DNA of 64,000 nucleotides, taken from Maribacter algarum (ex Lu et al. 2025) (nom. illeg.) (GTDB taxonomy: Bacteria; Bacteroidota; Bacteroidia; Flavobacteriales; Flavobacteriaceae). Position 1 is the stretch's first letter. Every line of letters begins with the position of its first letter. Below are positions 43,685 to 53,753 of the stretch, one piece after another. The notes beneath the pieces were generated by a model that worked only from the letters and a program-made list of their open reading frames with translations, had not been told where the DNA came from and ran no database searches. The translations under genes were made by a program, and so were the position numbers. The DNA lies in contig CANMAW010000001.1 of assembly GCA_947495915.1 (NCBI GenBank), positions 682,001 to 746,000 of the forward strand. The letters run 5' to 3'.

Positions 43685-45274
43685 TTAAGCAGTTTTAGGT
43701 CTTAACTTAAAAAACTCTATAAAACTCTCTGGGTTTTCAACGATACCACGTTCAGAAACAATTTTAATATCAATATTTCGATCTTTCGCCTTAATGGCAA
43801 AATCATCAAGAATTTCAATAATATCATTATCTAAATATCTTGTTTTTCTAACATCAAATTCTAAATAAGTGTTTTCCGGTAAACGGTCTAACTCTTTAAG
43901 AATAGCCCCTTTGTTGAAAAAAGTAACCTCTTCTGCAAGTGTCATTTTAATGCGATTTTTACCATTGCTTTGATCTTCAATATGTAGGAAGTGTGAATTT
44001 TGATAGCTTTTGATTAAGATCACAACAATACCTACTGCAAGTCCTAAACCAATACCAATCAACAGATCAGTAAATACAATGCCAAGAACTGTTACAATAA
44101 AAGGTATAAATTGCTTCCACCCCAAATTGTACATTGTTTTGAATAATGAAGGTTTAGCTAATTTGAAACCAACAATAAAAAGTACTGCTGCTAAAACTGA
44201 TAGAGGAATTTTATTTAATAAAGCCGGAATTAACATCACAGATATTAATAAGAAAAAGCCATGAACAATTGCTGCTAATTTTGTTTTTCCACCTGACTGA
44301 ATATTTGCCGAACTTCTAACAATTACTTGAGTAATTGGAATTCCGCCAATCATACCCGAAATAATGTTTCCTGTACCTTGTGCCAGTAATTCTCTGTTGG
44401 TAGGGGTCACACGTTTTTCAGGATCTAATTTATCTGTAGCCTCTACACAAAGTAAGGTTTCTAAACTAGCAACTAAGGCGATAGTAAAACCAGTTAACCA
44501 TATTTTAGGATTAGAAATTGCACTAAAATCAGGAAAGCTAAATTGCCCTAAAAAACTATCAATACTGTCAGGTACTGGCACCGCTACCAAATGCTCTTCA
44601 GCAATAGCTAAAGATCCGTCTTTGGTGAAAATGTAAAATACAATACCGGCAACTACTGCTACAAGAGGCCCTTGAATTAGTTGGAATATTCGACCTTTAT
44701 TTGATAAAACGTTGCTCCATAGTAATAAGATAGCCATAGCAATAATGGCTACTAATGTTGCACCACCACTGAAGTTTCCACTAATTATTCCGCTTATGGT
44801 ATTAAAAATTTCTGAAAAGGTATTTTCACCATCAATTTGAAAAAAAGCGAAATCGCCTTCGGGGTCTTTATCATAACCAAAGAAATACGGAATCTGCTTT
44901 AGAATAATAATGATACCGATACCGGTCAACATTCCTTTAATTACTGAAGATGGAAAGTAGTAGCCTATAATTCCTAGCTTAAGTACTCCAAATATGATTT
45001 GAATGATACCGCCAATGACAACTGCAACTAAGAAAGCCTCATATCCTAGAGTACTAATAGCTGTTAATACAATAGCTGCTAAACCTGCAGCAGGCCCACT
45101 AACGCCAATACTTGAGCCACTTACAGCTCCAACGATTATACCACCTATAATACCTGCAATTAAACCAGAAAATAAAGGAGCTCCACTGGCTAGCGCAATA
45201 CCTAAACATAAGGGTAGCGCAACAAAAAACACTACTATACTTGCAGGTAAGTCATTTTTTAAATTTTTAAACAT
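43685..45274 (-). CDS. SulP family anion (probably bicarbonate) transporter
   Basis: A 529-residue membrane protein with about 12 transmembrane segments, the SulP start (ASIVVFFVALPLCLGIALASG) and the conserved GTGNIISGMIGGIPITQVIVR, and a short STAS-like C terminus (about 435-520). It is 90 residues shorter than its neighbour and lacks the acidic insertion. The carbonic anhydrase gene follows 131 bp downstream. BicA-type SulP proteins are sodium-dependent bicarbonate importers; a similar role is inferred here. Confidence 0.88.
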   Translation of the reverse strand: MFKNLKNDLPASIVVFFVALPLCLGIALASGAPLFSGLIAGIIGGIIVGAVSGSSIGVSGPAAGLAAIVLTAISTLGYEAFLVAVVIGGIIQIIFGVLKLGIIGYYFPSSVIKGMLTGIGIIIILKQIPYFFGYDKDPEGDFAFFQIDGENTFSEIFNTISGIISGNFSGGATLVAIIAMAILLLWSNVLSNKGRIFQLIQGPLVAVVAGIVFYIFTKDGSLAIAEEHLVAVPVPDSIDSFLGQFSFPDFSAISNPKIWLTGFTIALVASLETLLCVEATDKLDPEKRVTPTNRELLAQGTGNIISGMIGGIPITQVIVRSSANIQSGGKTKLAAIVHGFFLLISVMLIPALLNKIPLSVLAAVLFIVGFKLAKPSLFKTMYNLGWKQFIPFIVTVLGIVFTDLLIGIGLGLAVGIVVILIKSYQNSHFLHIEDQSNGKNRIKMTLAEEVTFFNKGAILKELDRLPENTYLEFDVRKTRYLDNDIIEILDDFAIKAKDRNIDIKIVSERGIVENPESFIEFFKLRPKTA

Positions 45275-45342
45275 AAGAGAAAGTTTAAAGTCTATCAGAA
45301 ATAGGTAGACTGATTAGTTATTTAAAAGAAATACTACGGATC

Positions 45343-45636
45343 TTAACTAATTGCTTGTGGTGGGGGGCTATAAACCGATAAAGCTATATTATAATTACCT
45401 TCAAGGTAATAGTCAGTAAATAAACTGTTTTTAGCAATAACTTTAGGGTACTCATCAAAACCTTCGATGTAAAAATCAGTGTCTGAAGATTCTTTTTTTT
45501 CTTCTTTTTTTTCTTCCTCATTAAAGTCCATACTAAAAGCTGAATTAGTATCTGAATTACACAGTGTTATTAAAGCCGGAGCTAAAATAGCACTTGTGAG
45601 TAACAGAGCTAATAATAATAGTATTGACGATTTCAT
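45343..45636 (-). CDS. Small hypothetical exported or membrane protein
   Basis: A 97-residue protein with an N-terminal hydrophobic helix (about 4-27), then a Glu/Lys-rich segment (EEEKKEEKKESSD) and a C-terminal part of no recognised fold (ending SPPPQAIS). It could be a signal-anchored envelope protein. It is a single gene between the SulP gene and batE, without a clear terminator. Function unknown. Confidence 0.6.
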   Translation of the reverse strand: MKSSILLLLALLLTSAILAPALITLCNSDTNSAFSMDFNEEEKKEEKKESSDTDFYIEGFDEYPKVIAKNSLFTDYYLEGNYNIALSVYSPPPQAIS

Positions 45637-45697
45637 GAAAAAAACAAATTGAAATGCAAAAATAAAGGTAAGAATTCAAAGAATTGTTAAATAAGCA

Positions 45698-46456
45698 TTA
45701 AAAATCCTTCAACAATTTAACACTTTCTGAATTTAACCAGCCAGTTTGGCCATCTGAAAGTTCAATTTTATACCAGTCATTGAGCTCTTCTAATACCTGT
45801 AGTTTGGTGCCTTCATGAAGTTGAAACACCTGTTGACTTCTTAAATTGGGTTCAGAATTTACGGGCACTTCAGTATCAAAAACTATCGCGGGTTGATCAG
45901 AAAGATAATCATTGTACTGTAAAGCAGCCAAAATCACGGCCACAATTGCGATAAATAAAGCAACAAAACTAGCTATAAAAGCAAATCTTTTCTGAGTTGC
46001 ATATCTTAAAAAATGGAATACAAGATATAGCAGTACAAACAGCACAACACCCCCTACGGCAATATAAGCCCATTGATCAAAATGAAGAAAACCTACAATA
46101 TCATTATACATTTTCGCATAACCGGTTTGCGGCATGGTATCAATAGCGTCTAAGGTCATGTTTTGAGCATAACCTAAATTTGTTCTTATGTCGTTGTCGT
46201 TTGGATTTAAGAGCAGTGCTTTTTCGTAATAATAAATACTCGGGGCTATTTGATTTAATTTGTAATAAGCGTTTCCTAAATTATAGTAAACCGCCGAAGA
46301 ATGTTCACCTGCTGATATTATGGCTAAATAGTTTTCAATAGCTTTATTAAAGTCACCAGCATTGTAGGCTTCAGTCGCTTTGTTAAACAGCGCAGTATTT
46401 TGTGCCCAACTATTTAAGCTGAAGATAAAAAATAATATAGTAAATAACTTTTTCAA
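45698..46456 (-). CDS. batE: BatE: TPR-SH3 membrane protein of the Bat aerotolerance operon
   Basis: A 252-residue protein with signal peptide (to SWAQ, 19), two or three TPR repeats (22-105), two transmembrane helices (about 125-150 and 163-182) and a C-terminal bacterial SH3 domain (about 195-250). It starts at a TTG (46454-46456), because an in-frame stop lies upstream and the signal peptide follows directly. It is the last gene of the Bat operon. Its periplasmic SH3 may bind cell wall. Confidence 0.88.
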   Translation of the reverse strand: MKKLFTILFFIFSLNSWAQNTALFNKATEAYNAGDFNKAIENYLAIISAGEHSSAVYYNLGNAYYKLNQIAPSIYYYEKALLLNPNDNDIRTNLGYAQNMTLDAIDTMPQTGYAKMYNDIVGFLHFDQWAYIAVGGVVLFVLLYLVFHFLRYATQKRFAFIASFVALFIAIVAVILAALQYNDYLSDQPAIVFDTEVPVNSEPNLRSQQVFQLHEGTKLQVLEELNDWYKIELSDGQTGWLNSESVKLLKDF

Positions 46457-46472
46457 TGCCTTTTGCTTTCTA

Positions 46473-48251
46473 TTATAATTGTTTGTCTAAATATGAAATG
46501 ACCTCACTGGCTTTGTCATAATCTTGTTGCATTTGAACATCTGAAAATGGACTGTATCTAGCCATTTCACAGTTTTTAAGCAAGTTTAAGAAGCCATCTT
46601 TGGTTGATTCGTCAACCTCTCTTTCAGTTAATAATGTTGCAATTTTGTCTTTGCTGAATTCAGACGTTTCAATTTTAAGTTTGGCTTTTAAATAATTGTG
46701 AAGCCCTTTTTCTAAAGCAACATAAAAAGCCTCTTTATCTCCTAAGGCTTTTCGTGCCGTCGATAAATATTTACGTGCTAACTTGTTGGCTCTTCTAATT
46801 TTGTTGCCGGCTACATCACTCGCCAATGCTTCCCGTTTTTTGCCAAAAAAGATGGCTATCGGAATTAATAAGAAAGGAAGTGTCATCCACAAATAAAATG
46901 GAGTAGATCTAAAAAAGAACGACGCCGAAGTTGCCGATAAATCAGGATTAATCTTTATAAACTTAAAAGAATCACCGTTACTAACAACTGATTGCTTATT
47001 ATTTGAAAGATTTCCTGAACCTGATGCCGTGTTATTTGTCGGGCCTTGCAGTACATCAATTATCACCTCATCAGAGCTTAGGGTGCGATATTTTTCCGCC
47101 TTAGGGTCAAAGTAACTAAAGGAGATACTTGGAATTGGATATTTTCCTTTAAACGATGGAACAATGGTATAATTATTACTGACCTTACCCTGCATTCCTG
47201 AAAGATTAGTTCTAATTTTTTCATCAAACTCAGGTTCATATACTTCTAGTGAACTAGGCAAATTTGGTTCAGGTAATTGAAAGAGTTTTAAATTTCCTTT
47301 GCCACTTACCTCAACTTTAGCTTGTAATGATTCTGAAGCGTTTAAGTGTTTTTTACTTGTCGTTACTGAAAAGTCAAAGGAACCAACGGCTCCACTAAAA
47401 TCAGCAGGTTTGCCAGTTTCTGGTAAGGCTTTAACGTTTATTGATCTTTTGCCCGCAGAAACCGTCTTGTTCGTTTGAGAATAGATACGTCCTCCAAAGA
47501 AATCGCGCTTATTGGTTAAAACATCAACGGTAACATCAAGAGAGAGTGGTTCAATTTCTAATTCTCCTGATTTTTGAGGGTATAATACCACTCTTTTCAA
47601 AACAACATATCGAAATGGTTTGCCTTTGTAAGTGCCGTTTTGTGCACTCAAACGTGACACGGGAATGTCTTGACTCCAGAAGTTGTTGTATTTTGGGTTG
47701 TCTAAGGCACGATAGTTTGAAATACCAATATTTGAACTAAAATATAACTTATAAACAACGGTAATAGCTTCATTTAAATAAGGGTTGGTTTTTGAGACTT
47801 CAGCAACTAAATATAAACTCTCATCAGCAACATCATCAACGGTTTTTTGGCCATTTGGCTTGTCAACTGCCGCTGTAACTTCAATTTCTTTGGCAAGAGA
47901 TTTGTACGTTTTTCCATTAATAACTATCGATGCTTGTTTAATTCGAAATTTACCTCTCGCGTTTGGTGCAAGTGTATACGAATAAGTTTTTGAATAACTA
48001 CGAACTCCATTAATCCATGAAGAACTAATTGATTGTGATGGGCCCATTAATACCCGAAAGCCTTCAAAATCTGGCTGTACAAAGTTATCTCCATCTTTGT
48101 TCATTTTGAAGTCGACGCGAAGTCGTTCATTAATGCCGAGTTTTTCTTTACTTACGAACATCTCAAAAGTAACCTCTTCGGGTTCTTGCGCAAAAGCAAA
48201 TACCGAAAGAAGTAAACTTGAAATTAGTATGAGATATTTTTTAATCATCAT
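46473..48251 (-). CDS. batD: BatD: exported protein of the Bat operon
   Basis: A 592-residue protein from the ATG at 48251; a TTG four codons upstream overlaps batC and is not needed. It has a signal peptide (to AFAQ), an immunoglobulin-like repeat region (about 25-430) matching the BatD/oxygen-tolerance family, a transmembrane helix (about 455-475) and a helical cytoplasmic tail. It starts 5 bp after batC. Function is known only from genetics: the operon supports oxygen or stress tolerance in Bacteroides and Leptospira. Confidence 0.9.
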   Translation of the reverse strand: MMIKKYLILISSLLLSVFAFAQEPEEVTFEMFVSKEKLGINERLRVDFKMNKDGDNFVQPDFEGFRVLMGPSQSISSSWINGVRSYSKTYSYTLAPNARGKFRIKQASIVINGKTYKSLAKEIEVTAAVDKPNGQKTVDDVADESLYLVAEVSKTNPYLNEAITVVYKLYFSSNIGISNYRALDNPKYNNFWSQDIPVSRLSAQNGTYKGKPFRYVVLKRVVLYPQKSGELEIEPLSLDVTVDVLTNKRDFFGGRIYSQTNKTVSAGKRSINVKALPETGKPADFSGAVGSFDFSVTTSKKHLNASESLQAKVEVSGKGNLKLFQLPEPNLPSSLEVYEPEFDEKIRTNLSGMQGKVSNNYTIVPSFKGKYPIPSISFSYFDPKAEKYRTLSSDEVIIDVLQGPTNNTASGSGNLSNNKQSVVSNGDSFKFIKINPDLSATSASFFFRSTPFYLWMTLPFLLIPIAIFFGKKREALASDVAGNKIRRANKLARKYLSTARKALGDKEAFYVALEKGLHNYLKAKLKIETSEFSKDKIATLLTEREVDESTKDGFLNLLKNCEMARYSPFSDVQMQQDYDKASEVISYLDKQL

Positions 48252-48256
48252 GGTCT

Positions 48257-49114
48257 TTACCAATCTTTTTCATTTTTCACTTTGGCTCCCTTTACTTTTT
48301 GAGCATCAATTTTTTCTTGTACTTTTTTCTCTTCATTCTGCATCGCATCTAACAAATTTTGAATTTGCTGTTTCGATAGCTGATTGGGTCTAGGTTGTTG
48401 AGGTTGTTCTTTTTCATCACCTTCTTCAGGCTTCTTTTGATCTTGATCTTTTTGATCACCTTCACCATCTTTATCTTCGTCTTTTTCGTCTTCTCCTTTG
48501 TCGCCATCTTTTTCTTGGTCATCTTTCTCATTTTCTCCGTCGTCACCATCTTTTTTATCTTCGTTTTGATCTTGATCTTTTTTGTCTTCTTGATCTTTAT
48601 TGTCCTCGTTTTTATCGTTTTTTTGCTCATCTTGTTCCTTTTTGAGCATTTCTTTAGCTAAGGCAAGATTATATCGAGTTTCATCATCAGATGGATTGTT
48701 TCTTAAAGCTTCTTTGTATGCTTCAACTGCTTTTTCATATTCTTTTCGTTTCATAAAAACGTTACCCATGTTATGATAAGCTTGATGTTTGCTATTTTTA
48801 TCAGTAGCCAATTCACCTGCTTTTTTGAATCGACCAAAAGCTTCTCCATAAGTTTCTTCGTTGTAGTAAGCATTTCCTAAATTATACGGAGCAGCAACGT
48901 TTTGGTCACTTTTAGAAATGGCTTTTCTATAATTGATTTCAGCTTCAATAAACTTTTCTTCAGAAAGGGCTTTATTGCCTTCCCAAGTAAGATTGGTTGA
49001 AGTATTTAATGCGTCTAATTTTTCTTTTGCTTCTTCTTGACCATTTGTAAATACAGCAAGAAATAAAGCGAAAATTGTGATTATTTTTCTCATAGATCTA
49101 AACTCTTTTTTCAT
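48257..49114 (-). CDS. batC: BatC: TPR protein with acidic Lys/Asp/Glu-rich tail
   Basis: A 285-residue exported protein with TPR repeats (about 40-160), then a low-complexity acidic segment (about 168-240, mostly E, D, K and Q) and a C-terminal helix (about 245-285). The start at 49114 overlaps batB by 17 bases. Met8 (49093) gives no overlap and a good signal peptide, so it may be the real start. The low-complexity segment creates long shadow frames on the other strand that should not be annotated. Confidence 0.86.
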   Translation of the reverse strand: MKKEFRSMRKIITIFALFLAVFTNGQEEAKEKLDALNTSTNLTWEGNKALSEEKFIEAEINYRKAISKSDQNVAAPYNLGNAYYNEETYGEAFGRFKKAGELATDKNSKHQAYHNMGNVFMKRKEYEKAVEAYKEALRNNPSDDETRYNLALAKEMLKKEQDEQKNDKNEDNKDQEDKKDQDQNEDKKDGDDGENEKDDQEKDGDKGEDEKDEDKDGEGDQKDQDQKKPEEGDEKEQPQQPRPNQLSKQQIQNLLDAMQNEEKKVQEKIDAQKVKGAKVKNEKDW

Positions 49115-50138
49115 TGAACAAGTTCAGCTTTCGCAACCATTTAGTCTTTTTATCTAGTACAAAAAGGTCTAAAAATAATAAGAATAAAGCTCCTCCCAAA
49201 AACCATTGAAACTGATCTTTAAATTCTGCAAGTTGTTTTGCTTCAAATTCAGTTTTATCCATTTGATTTAACTGTTCTTTAATCTGTTCTACGGCATTTT
49301 CAGTATTAGAGCCATCGATATAAATACCTTCACCATCATCTGCTATTTCACTTAACACTGATTCATTTAATTTGGTAATTACAACCTCACCTTGAGAATC
49401 TTTTTTTAAACTTTCAACTACACCTTTTCTTTTGATGGGTATTGGAGCACCTTTTGACTTTCCAACGCCAATTGTGAAAATTCGAATACCTTCTTCTCTA
49501 GCTTCCTCAACAGCGTTCAGCGTGGTGCCTTCTGAGTGATCTTCACCATCAGAAATTATAAACAACACTCTGTTGGTTTGATCTTCATCATCGTAATAAG
49601 TAGTCGCTAGTCTAATCGCTTGATCTATGGCTGTACCCTGAGAAGTTAGCATATCGGTATTCATACTTTGCAAGAACATTTTTGCAGCGCTATAATCAGT
49701 GGTTATTGGCAATTGCGGATAGGCCTGACCTGCATAGGCGATGATACCAATGCGATCGCTATTAAGTTGATTGATAATTTCAGAAACCAATCTCTTAGCT
49801 TTCTCTAGGCGATTAGGAGCAATATCTTCCGCTAACATACTCTTAGAAACATCAACAGCAAAAACAATATCAACGCCTTCACGTTTTACGGTTTCCATTT
49901 TCGTACCAATTTTTGGATTTACAAGGCCAATAATTAATAGTGAAATGGCTAGCAGTAACAAAATTAATTTTAAACTTGATTTATAGTCCGATTTTTCAGG
50001 AGTTAACTTTTTTAGTAGGGAGGAGTTTGAGAATTTATTCTGTGTCTTTTTTTTCCAAATTTGCAGCAAAACGAAAAGTACAATCATCACCGGAATGATT
50101 GCAAAAAAATAAAAATATATTTTCTCGTCTAATCTCAT
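49098..50138 (-). CDS. batB: BatB: membrane-anchored von Willebrand factor A protein
   Basis: A 346-residue protein with N-terminal transmembrane helices (about 8-28 and 56-73), a VWA domain (about 87-290) with an intact MIDAS (Asp96-x-Ser98-x-Ser100, DVSKSM; Thr in SQGTAID; Asp in ISDGEDH) and a C-terminal helix (about 312-330). It sits in the inner membrane and probably pairs with BatA. It starts 3 bp after batA. Confidence 0.92.
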   Translation of the reverse strand: MRLDEKIYFYFFAIIPVMIVLFVLLQIWKKKTQNKFSNSSLLKKLTPEKSDYKSSLKLILLLLAISLLIIGLVNPKIGTKMETVKREGVDIVFAVDVSKSMLAEDIAPNRLEKAKRLVSEIINQLNSDRIGIIAYAGQAYPQLPITTDYSAAKMFLQSMNTDMLTSQGTAIDQAIRLATTYYDDEDQTNRVLFIISDGEDHSEGTTLNAVEEAREEGIRIFTIGVGKSKGAPIPIKRKGVVESLKKDSQGEVVITKLNESVLSEIADDGEGIYIDGSNTENAVEQIKEQLNQMDKTEFEAKQLAEFKDQFQWFLGGALFLLFLDLFVLDKKTKWLRKLNLFNEKRV

Positions 50139-50141
50139 AAT

Positions 50142-51140
50142 TTATATAAAACTTCTAAAAATCGTATTTCTAAGTAGCCATTCTATTAAGAGTAAGCCTC
50201 CTGCTAAAAATACCCACGGGCGAAATTTTTCATCGTATCGCGTGTATTTGAATTCTTCTATTTCTGTTTTTTCAAGCTTATTTATTTCGTCGTAGATTTC
50301 TTCAAGTTTTTCATTATTTGTTGCTCTAAAATATTTACCTCCCGTTGCTTTGGCAATATCTTTAAGAAGGGCTTCATCAATTTCAACTTGACGCATACCG
50401 TAACGAAATGAACCATCGGCGTTATATGCCATCGGTGATAAGGCATTTCCATTAGTACCTAAGCCAATGGTGTAGGTTTTAATGCCAAATTCTACGGCAA
50501 GATCAGCAGCTGTTTGAGGTTCAATAAACCCCATATTGTTTACACCATCGGTAAGTAGAATTATAATTTTGCTTATAGCTTTACTTTCTTTGAGTCTATT
50601 AACTGAAGTTGCTAGCCCCATGCCAATTGCTGTACCATCATTAAGTTGGCCATAGGTGATTTCTTTTAGAGCACTTAAGACGATAGACTTATCGCTCGTA
50701 ATAGGTGTTTTGGTATATCCTTCACCTGCATAAACAACCAATCCAATACGGTCGCTAGGTCTTTTGCGAATAAAATCGGCAGCAACCTTTTTTAAGGCAG
50801 CCAATCTATTCGGTTTTAAATCACGAGCTAGCATACTTGAAGAAACATCAATGGCCATAACGATGTCTATGCCTTCAGTTGTTTTTGTTTTTGTAGACAC
50901 ATCTTTGGTTTGTGGTCTCGCCATAGCGACAATTATTGCGCAAAGTGCTAAAAGCCTTAAGGCAAAAAGAAGTGGTTTTAATTTGGGTAAAAAGTTATTC
51001 GTGTTGAACCCCTTTATGGTTGAAATCTTCAAAGAAGCTGTTTGCTCATTGCGCTTGAAAAAATACCAAAGCACAGCTAAAGGAAGCAATAATAGCAACC
51101 AAAACATATCAGGATTAGCGAATTCGATATCTTTAAACAT
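50142..51140 (-). CDS. batA: BatA: membrane-anchored von Willebrand factor A protein
   Basis: A 332-residue protein like BatB: helices at about 12-28 and 58-74, a VWA domain with MIDAS Asp98, Ser100 and Ser102 (DVSSSM), and a C-terminal helix. Its ATG overlaps the stop of the upstream gene by one base (TAATG). MoxR-type ATPases are thought to remodel or mature such VWA proteins. Confidence 0.93.
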   Translation of the reverse strand: MFKDIEFANPDMFWLLLLLPLAVLWYFFKRNEQTASLKISTIKGFNTNNFLPKLKPLLFALRLLALCAIIVAMARPQTKDVSTKTKTTEGIDIVMAIDVSSSMLARDLKPNRLAALKKVAADFIRKRPSDRIGLVVYAGEGYTKTPITSDKSIVLSALKEITYGQLNDGTAIGMGLATSVNRLKESKAISKIIILLTDGVNNMGFIEPQTAADLAVEFGIKTYTIGLGTNGNALSPMAYNADGSFRYGMRQVEIDEALLKDIAKATGGKYFRATNNEKLEEIYDEINKLEKTEIEEFKYTRYDEKFRPWVFLAGGLLLIEWLLRNTIFRSFI

Positions 51141-52807
51141 TAAGCTTCTAATTTTACTTCAATAGTTGAAACAATTCGATCTATAATTTCTTGTGCGTAT
51201 ACATCATCTTCTAACCAAGTTAGAATTACCTGAATTTGAAATCCTTTTCCACCGAATAAAATAATAGTGTACTTACCGGCTATCAATTCCTCTGATTCAG
51301 GAACAGCAAATTTACCACTGCCATATACTTTGGTTCCTTTAGCACCAGATAAGGTTGTAAAATCTTCTTGTTTGGTAATAATGTTCTTGGCTCCTTTGCG
51401 CTCTAATTGTTTAATGAAATTCTCTACTGTTTTTTCATATTCAGGTTCACCTTCAGGATTTGCCAATACCGAAGTTGTAGTGCCAATAGTAAGGAGGCCT
51501 TCACCATTTCGATAAGAAAACACTTGAAGTTCTTTTAGGGTGGCTTCTAGCTCTGGTGGCAGTTTTACTTTTTGTCTTGCCAATACTTCGGGGGTTTCTA
51601 AATGAACTCCTGGGTAACCATAAGTGCTGGCAATCCATTCTTTTTCTAATAACTTTTTTGTTGGGTGGCCACTGATAGTATCCCATACGTATTTAGGTCC
51701 AAAATAGAATATTGTAAAAATGGCAACCGCAGTTAAAAAACCGCTAGTTATACCAACGGCTAGGCGTGTTTTTTGGCGTTTTTGTTTGCGCTCTAATTCT
51801 TCTTTAAATTCTGCCTGTTGCATTAACTCTTCCTCGGTAGGTTCTGGTAATGCGTCATGTGTTTTAACTACAATTTGTTCAATTGCCTTTCGATCTTGTT
51901 CGGCGACTGAATCTTCAGGTTTTGATTTAGCAAATTTCACCAAATCAGCGGTTTGTAAAATTCGTTTAAACTGCTGTATAGTCTCTTTATCTAATTCAAG
52001 CTCACCAGCATCGGTCATAAGCTCTAACTTGTCTATTAATTGATCGGTAGTGCTTTCAAGAGCAGAAACATGAACATCTTCTTCTAAATAAGAACGTACA
52101 ATGTCTGTCAATTCTGAATAGTACTTTTTATACTCGTCTTGAATAAGGTATTTAGAATTCTCTAGTTTTTTTAGTTCTAATAATGCACGATCATATGGCG
52201 GAAGTAAGGCAATCTGTTGTTCTTCAGATAAAGGTTTTTTACGAAAAACAAACCAGTACAATACACTACCAAGCAATGCTAAAAGAAGTACCACGACCAA
52301 TATAATTTTCCACCAATTAGAACTACTTTTTTCAACAACCATGAGTTCTTTAATGTCATACATTTTTTGATTTAATGTATCTACGGGTACGTTAGCAACA
52401 TTTATTTGTAAAGAATCTGTGTAAAAACCTTTGCCATTAATATCTATAAATTGAGTAGGTAATTTATATGCCCCCGAGTCAAACTGGGTAAGTGCATATG
52501 ATTTTTCAAGAATGATTCTATCTTTTTTTCTGGTAGTATCAGTTTTATAGGCTTCTACGGTTTCAAGTGGAGAAAAAGTTTGTCCTTCAGGAAAAACGAC
52601 ATTAGCAGTTGAATCAACATCGACTGTAACTGTCCAGATGATTTGTTCACCAATCTTTATGAAAGTTGTGTCTACTTTTGAACTGATTCTGGAATCTTCT
52701 TGAGCAACCGCTAAAGATGAAAGCAATAGCAGTAGACAAACAATTACAGACTTCAAATAGACCGTCTTTTGATTTGGCAATTTATGGTCGATACCTATAC
52801 TTGTCAT
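51140..52807 (-). CDS. BatD-like membrane protein between DUF58 gene and batA
   Basis: A 555-residue protein with a signal peptide (to AVAQ, about 36), an exported beta domain (about 37-150), a transmembrane helix (about 168-190, IILVVVLLLALLGSVLYWFV), a cytoplasmic helical region (about 200-330, with AEQDRKAIEQIV), a second transmembrane helix (about 347-367) and a C-terminal exported domain. It is found in this position in many Flavobacteriaceae. It links the DUF58 gene (0 bp gap) with batA (1-bp overlap). Function is inferred from the operon only. Confidence 0.78.
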   Translation of the reverse strand: MTSIGIDHKLPNQKTVYLKSVIVCLLLLLSSLAVAQEDSRISSKVDTTFIKIGEQIIWTVTVDVDSTANVVFPEGQTFSPLETVEAYKTDTTRKKDRIILEKSYALTQFDSGAYKLPTQFIDINGKGFYTDSLQINVANVPVDTLNQKMYDIKELMVVEKSSSNWWKIILVVVLLLALLGSVLYWFVFRKKPLSEEQQIALLPPYDRALLELKKLENSKYLIQDEYKKYYSELTDIVRSYLEEDVHVSALESTTDQLIDKLELMTDAGELELDKETIQQFKRILQTADLVKFAKSKPEDSVAEQDRKAIEQIVVKTHDALPEPTEEELMQQAEFKEELERKQKRQKTRLAVGITSGFLTAVAIFTIFYFGPKYVWDTISGHPTKKLLEKEWIASTYGYPGVHLETPEVLARQKVKLPPELEATLKELQVFSYRNGEGLLTIGTTTSVLANPEGEPEYEKTVENFIKQLERKGAKNIITKQEDFTTLSGAKGTKVYGSGKFAVPESEELIAGKYTIILFGGKGFQIQVILTWLEDDVYAQEIIDRIVSTIEVKLEA

Positions 52808-53674
52808 TTATCCTCTTCGCTTAAAGTAACCTAATAATTTTTTCACATAACTTTCATCAACCCGGCAATCGATTACTCCACAGCCAGATTTAGTATATGC
52901 ATTTTTGAAATACTTAACCCTATCGTGATGATAATTTCTATAGGCATTTCGAACACTTTTTGATTGGGTATTGATCAATTTAATAGTGCCGGTTTCAGCA
53001 TCTTCCATTTGCACCATGCCTAAATTTGGTATCGTCTCTTCCTTCTCATCATAAACACGAATGCCAGTAACATCATGTTTATTACCCACAATTTTCATGG
53101 TTTGTTCATAGTCTTCTGCGATGAAATCGGAAAGTACGAAGACAATAGCCTTTTTCTTCATCACATTGGTCAAATACTTCATAGCTCCAGCAATATCAGT
53201 CTTGTTACTTTGAGGTTTGAATTCAAGTAATTCACGTATAATTCGAAGTACATGACTTTTTCCTTTCTTAGGTGGTATGAATAATTCTACTTCATCAGAG
53301 AAAAGAATCAATCCGGCTTTATCATTATTTTGTAACGCTGAAAAAGCTAAGGTGGCTGATATTTCTGTAATGATTTCCTTTTTGAATTGATTGGTAGTTC
53401 CAAATAATTCAGAGCCACTAACATCAACCATTAGCATCATGGTTAATTCACGTTCTTCTTCAAAAACTTTGACATAGGGTTCGTTATACCTTGCTGTCAC
53501 ATTCCAATCAATACTTCGAACATCATCACCAAATTGATATTGGCGCACTTCACTAAAAGTCATACCTCGCCCTTTAAAAGTGGAGTGATATTCTCCACCA
53601 AAAATATGATCTGAAAGACGTCTTGTCTTGATCTCGATCTTGCGAACTTTTTTAAGTAATTCTTTAGTATCCAT
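52808..53674 (-). CDS. DUF58 domain protein (VWA-like)
   Basis: A 288-residue cytoplasmic protein with the DUF58 core GRGMTFSEVRQYQFGDDVRSIDWN (split over residues 35-58) and a VWA-like fold (LMVDVSGSELFG). It is the usual partner of MoxR ATPases. It is followed without gap by the BatD-like gene. A small TTTTCAG/CTGAAAA hairpin (53690-53706) lies before its start. Confidence 0.92.
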   Translation of the reverse strand: MDTKELLKKVRKIEIKTRRLSDHIFGGEYHSTFKGRGMTFSEVRQYQFGDDVRSIDWNVTARYNEPYVKVFEEERELTMMLMVDVSGSELFGTTNQFKKEIITEISATLAFSALQNNDKAGLILFSDEVELFIPPKKGKSHVLRIIRELLEFKPQSNKTDIAGAMKYLTNVMKKKAIVFVLSDFIAEDYEQTMKIVGNKHDVTGIRVYDEKEETIPNLGMVQMEDAETGTIKLINTQSKSVRNAYRNYHHDRVKYFKNAYTKSGCGVIDCRVDESYVKKLLGYFKRRG

Positions 53675-53753
53675 CGTTTTCTTAAGTAGTTTTCAGTAGC
53701 TGAAAAGTCGGTTCATCGATATGGTTTAATGATTACCGTAACTGTAAACTCTT

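Noticed and set aside
48349-48661. Frames of Lys-rich and Phe-rich peptides over batC
   Set aside because: They are products of the Glu/Asp/Lys low-complexity codons of batC in other frames.
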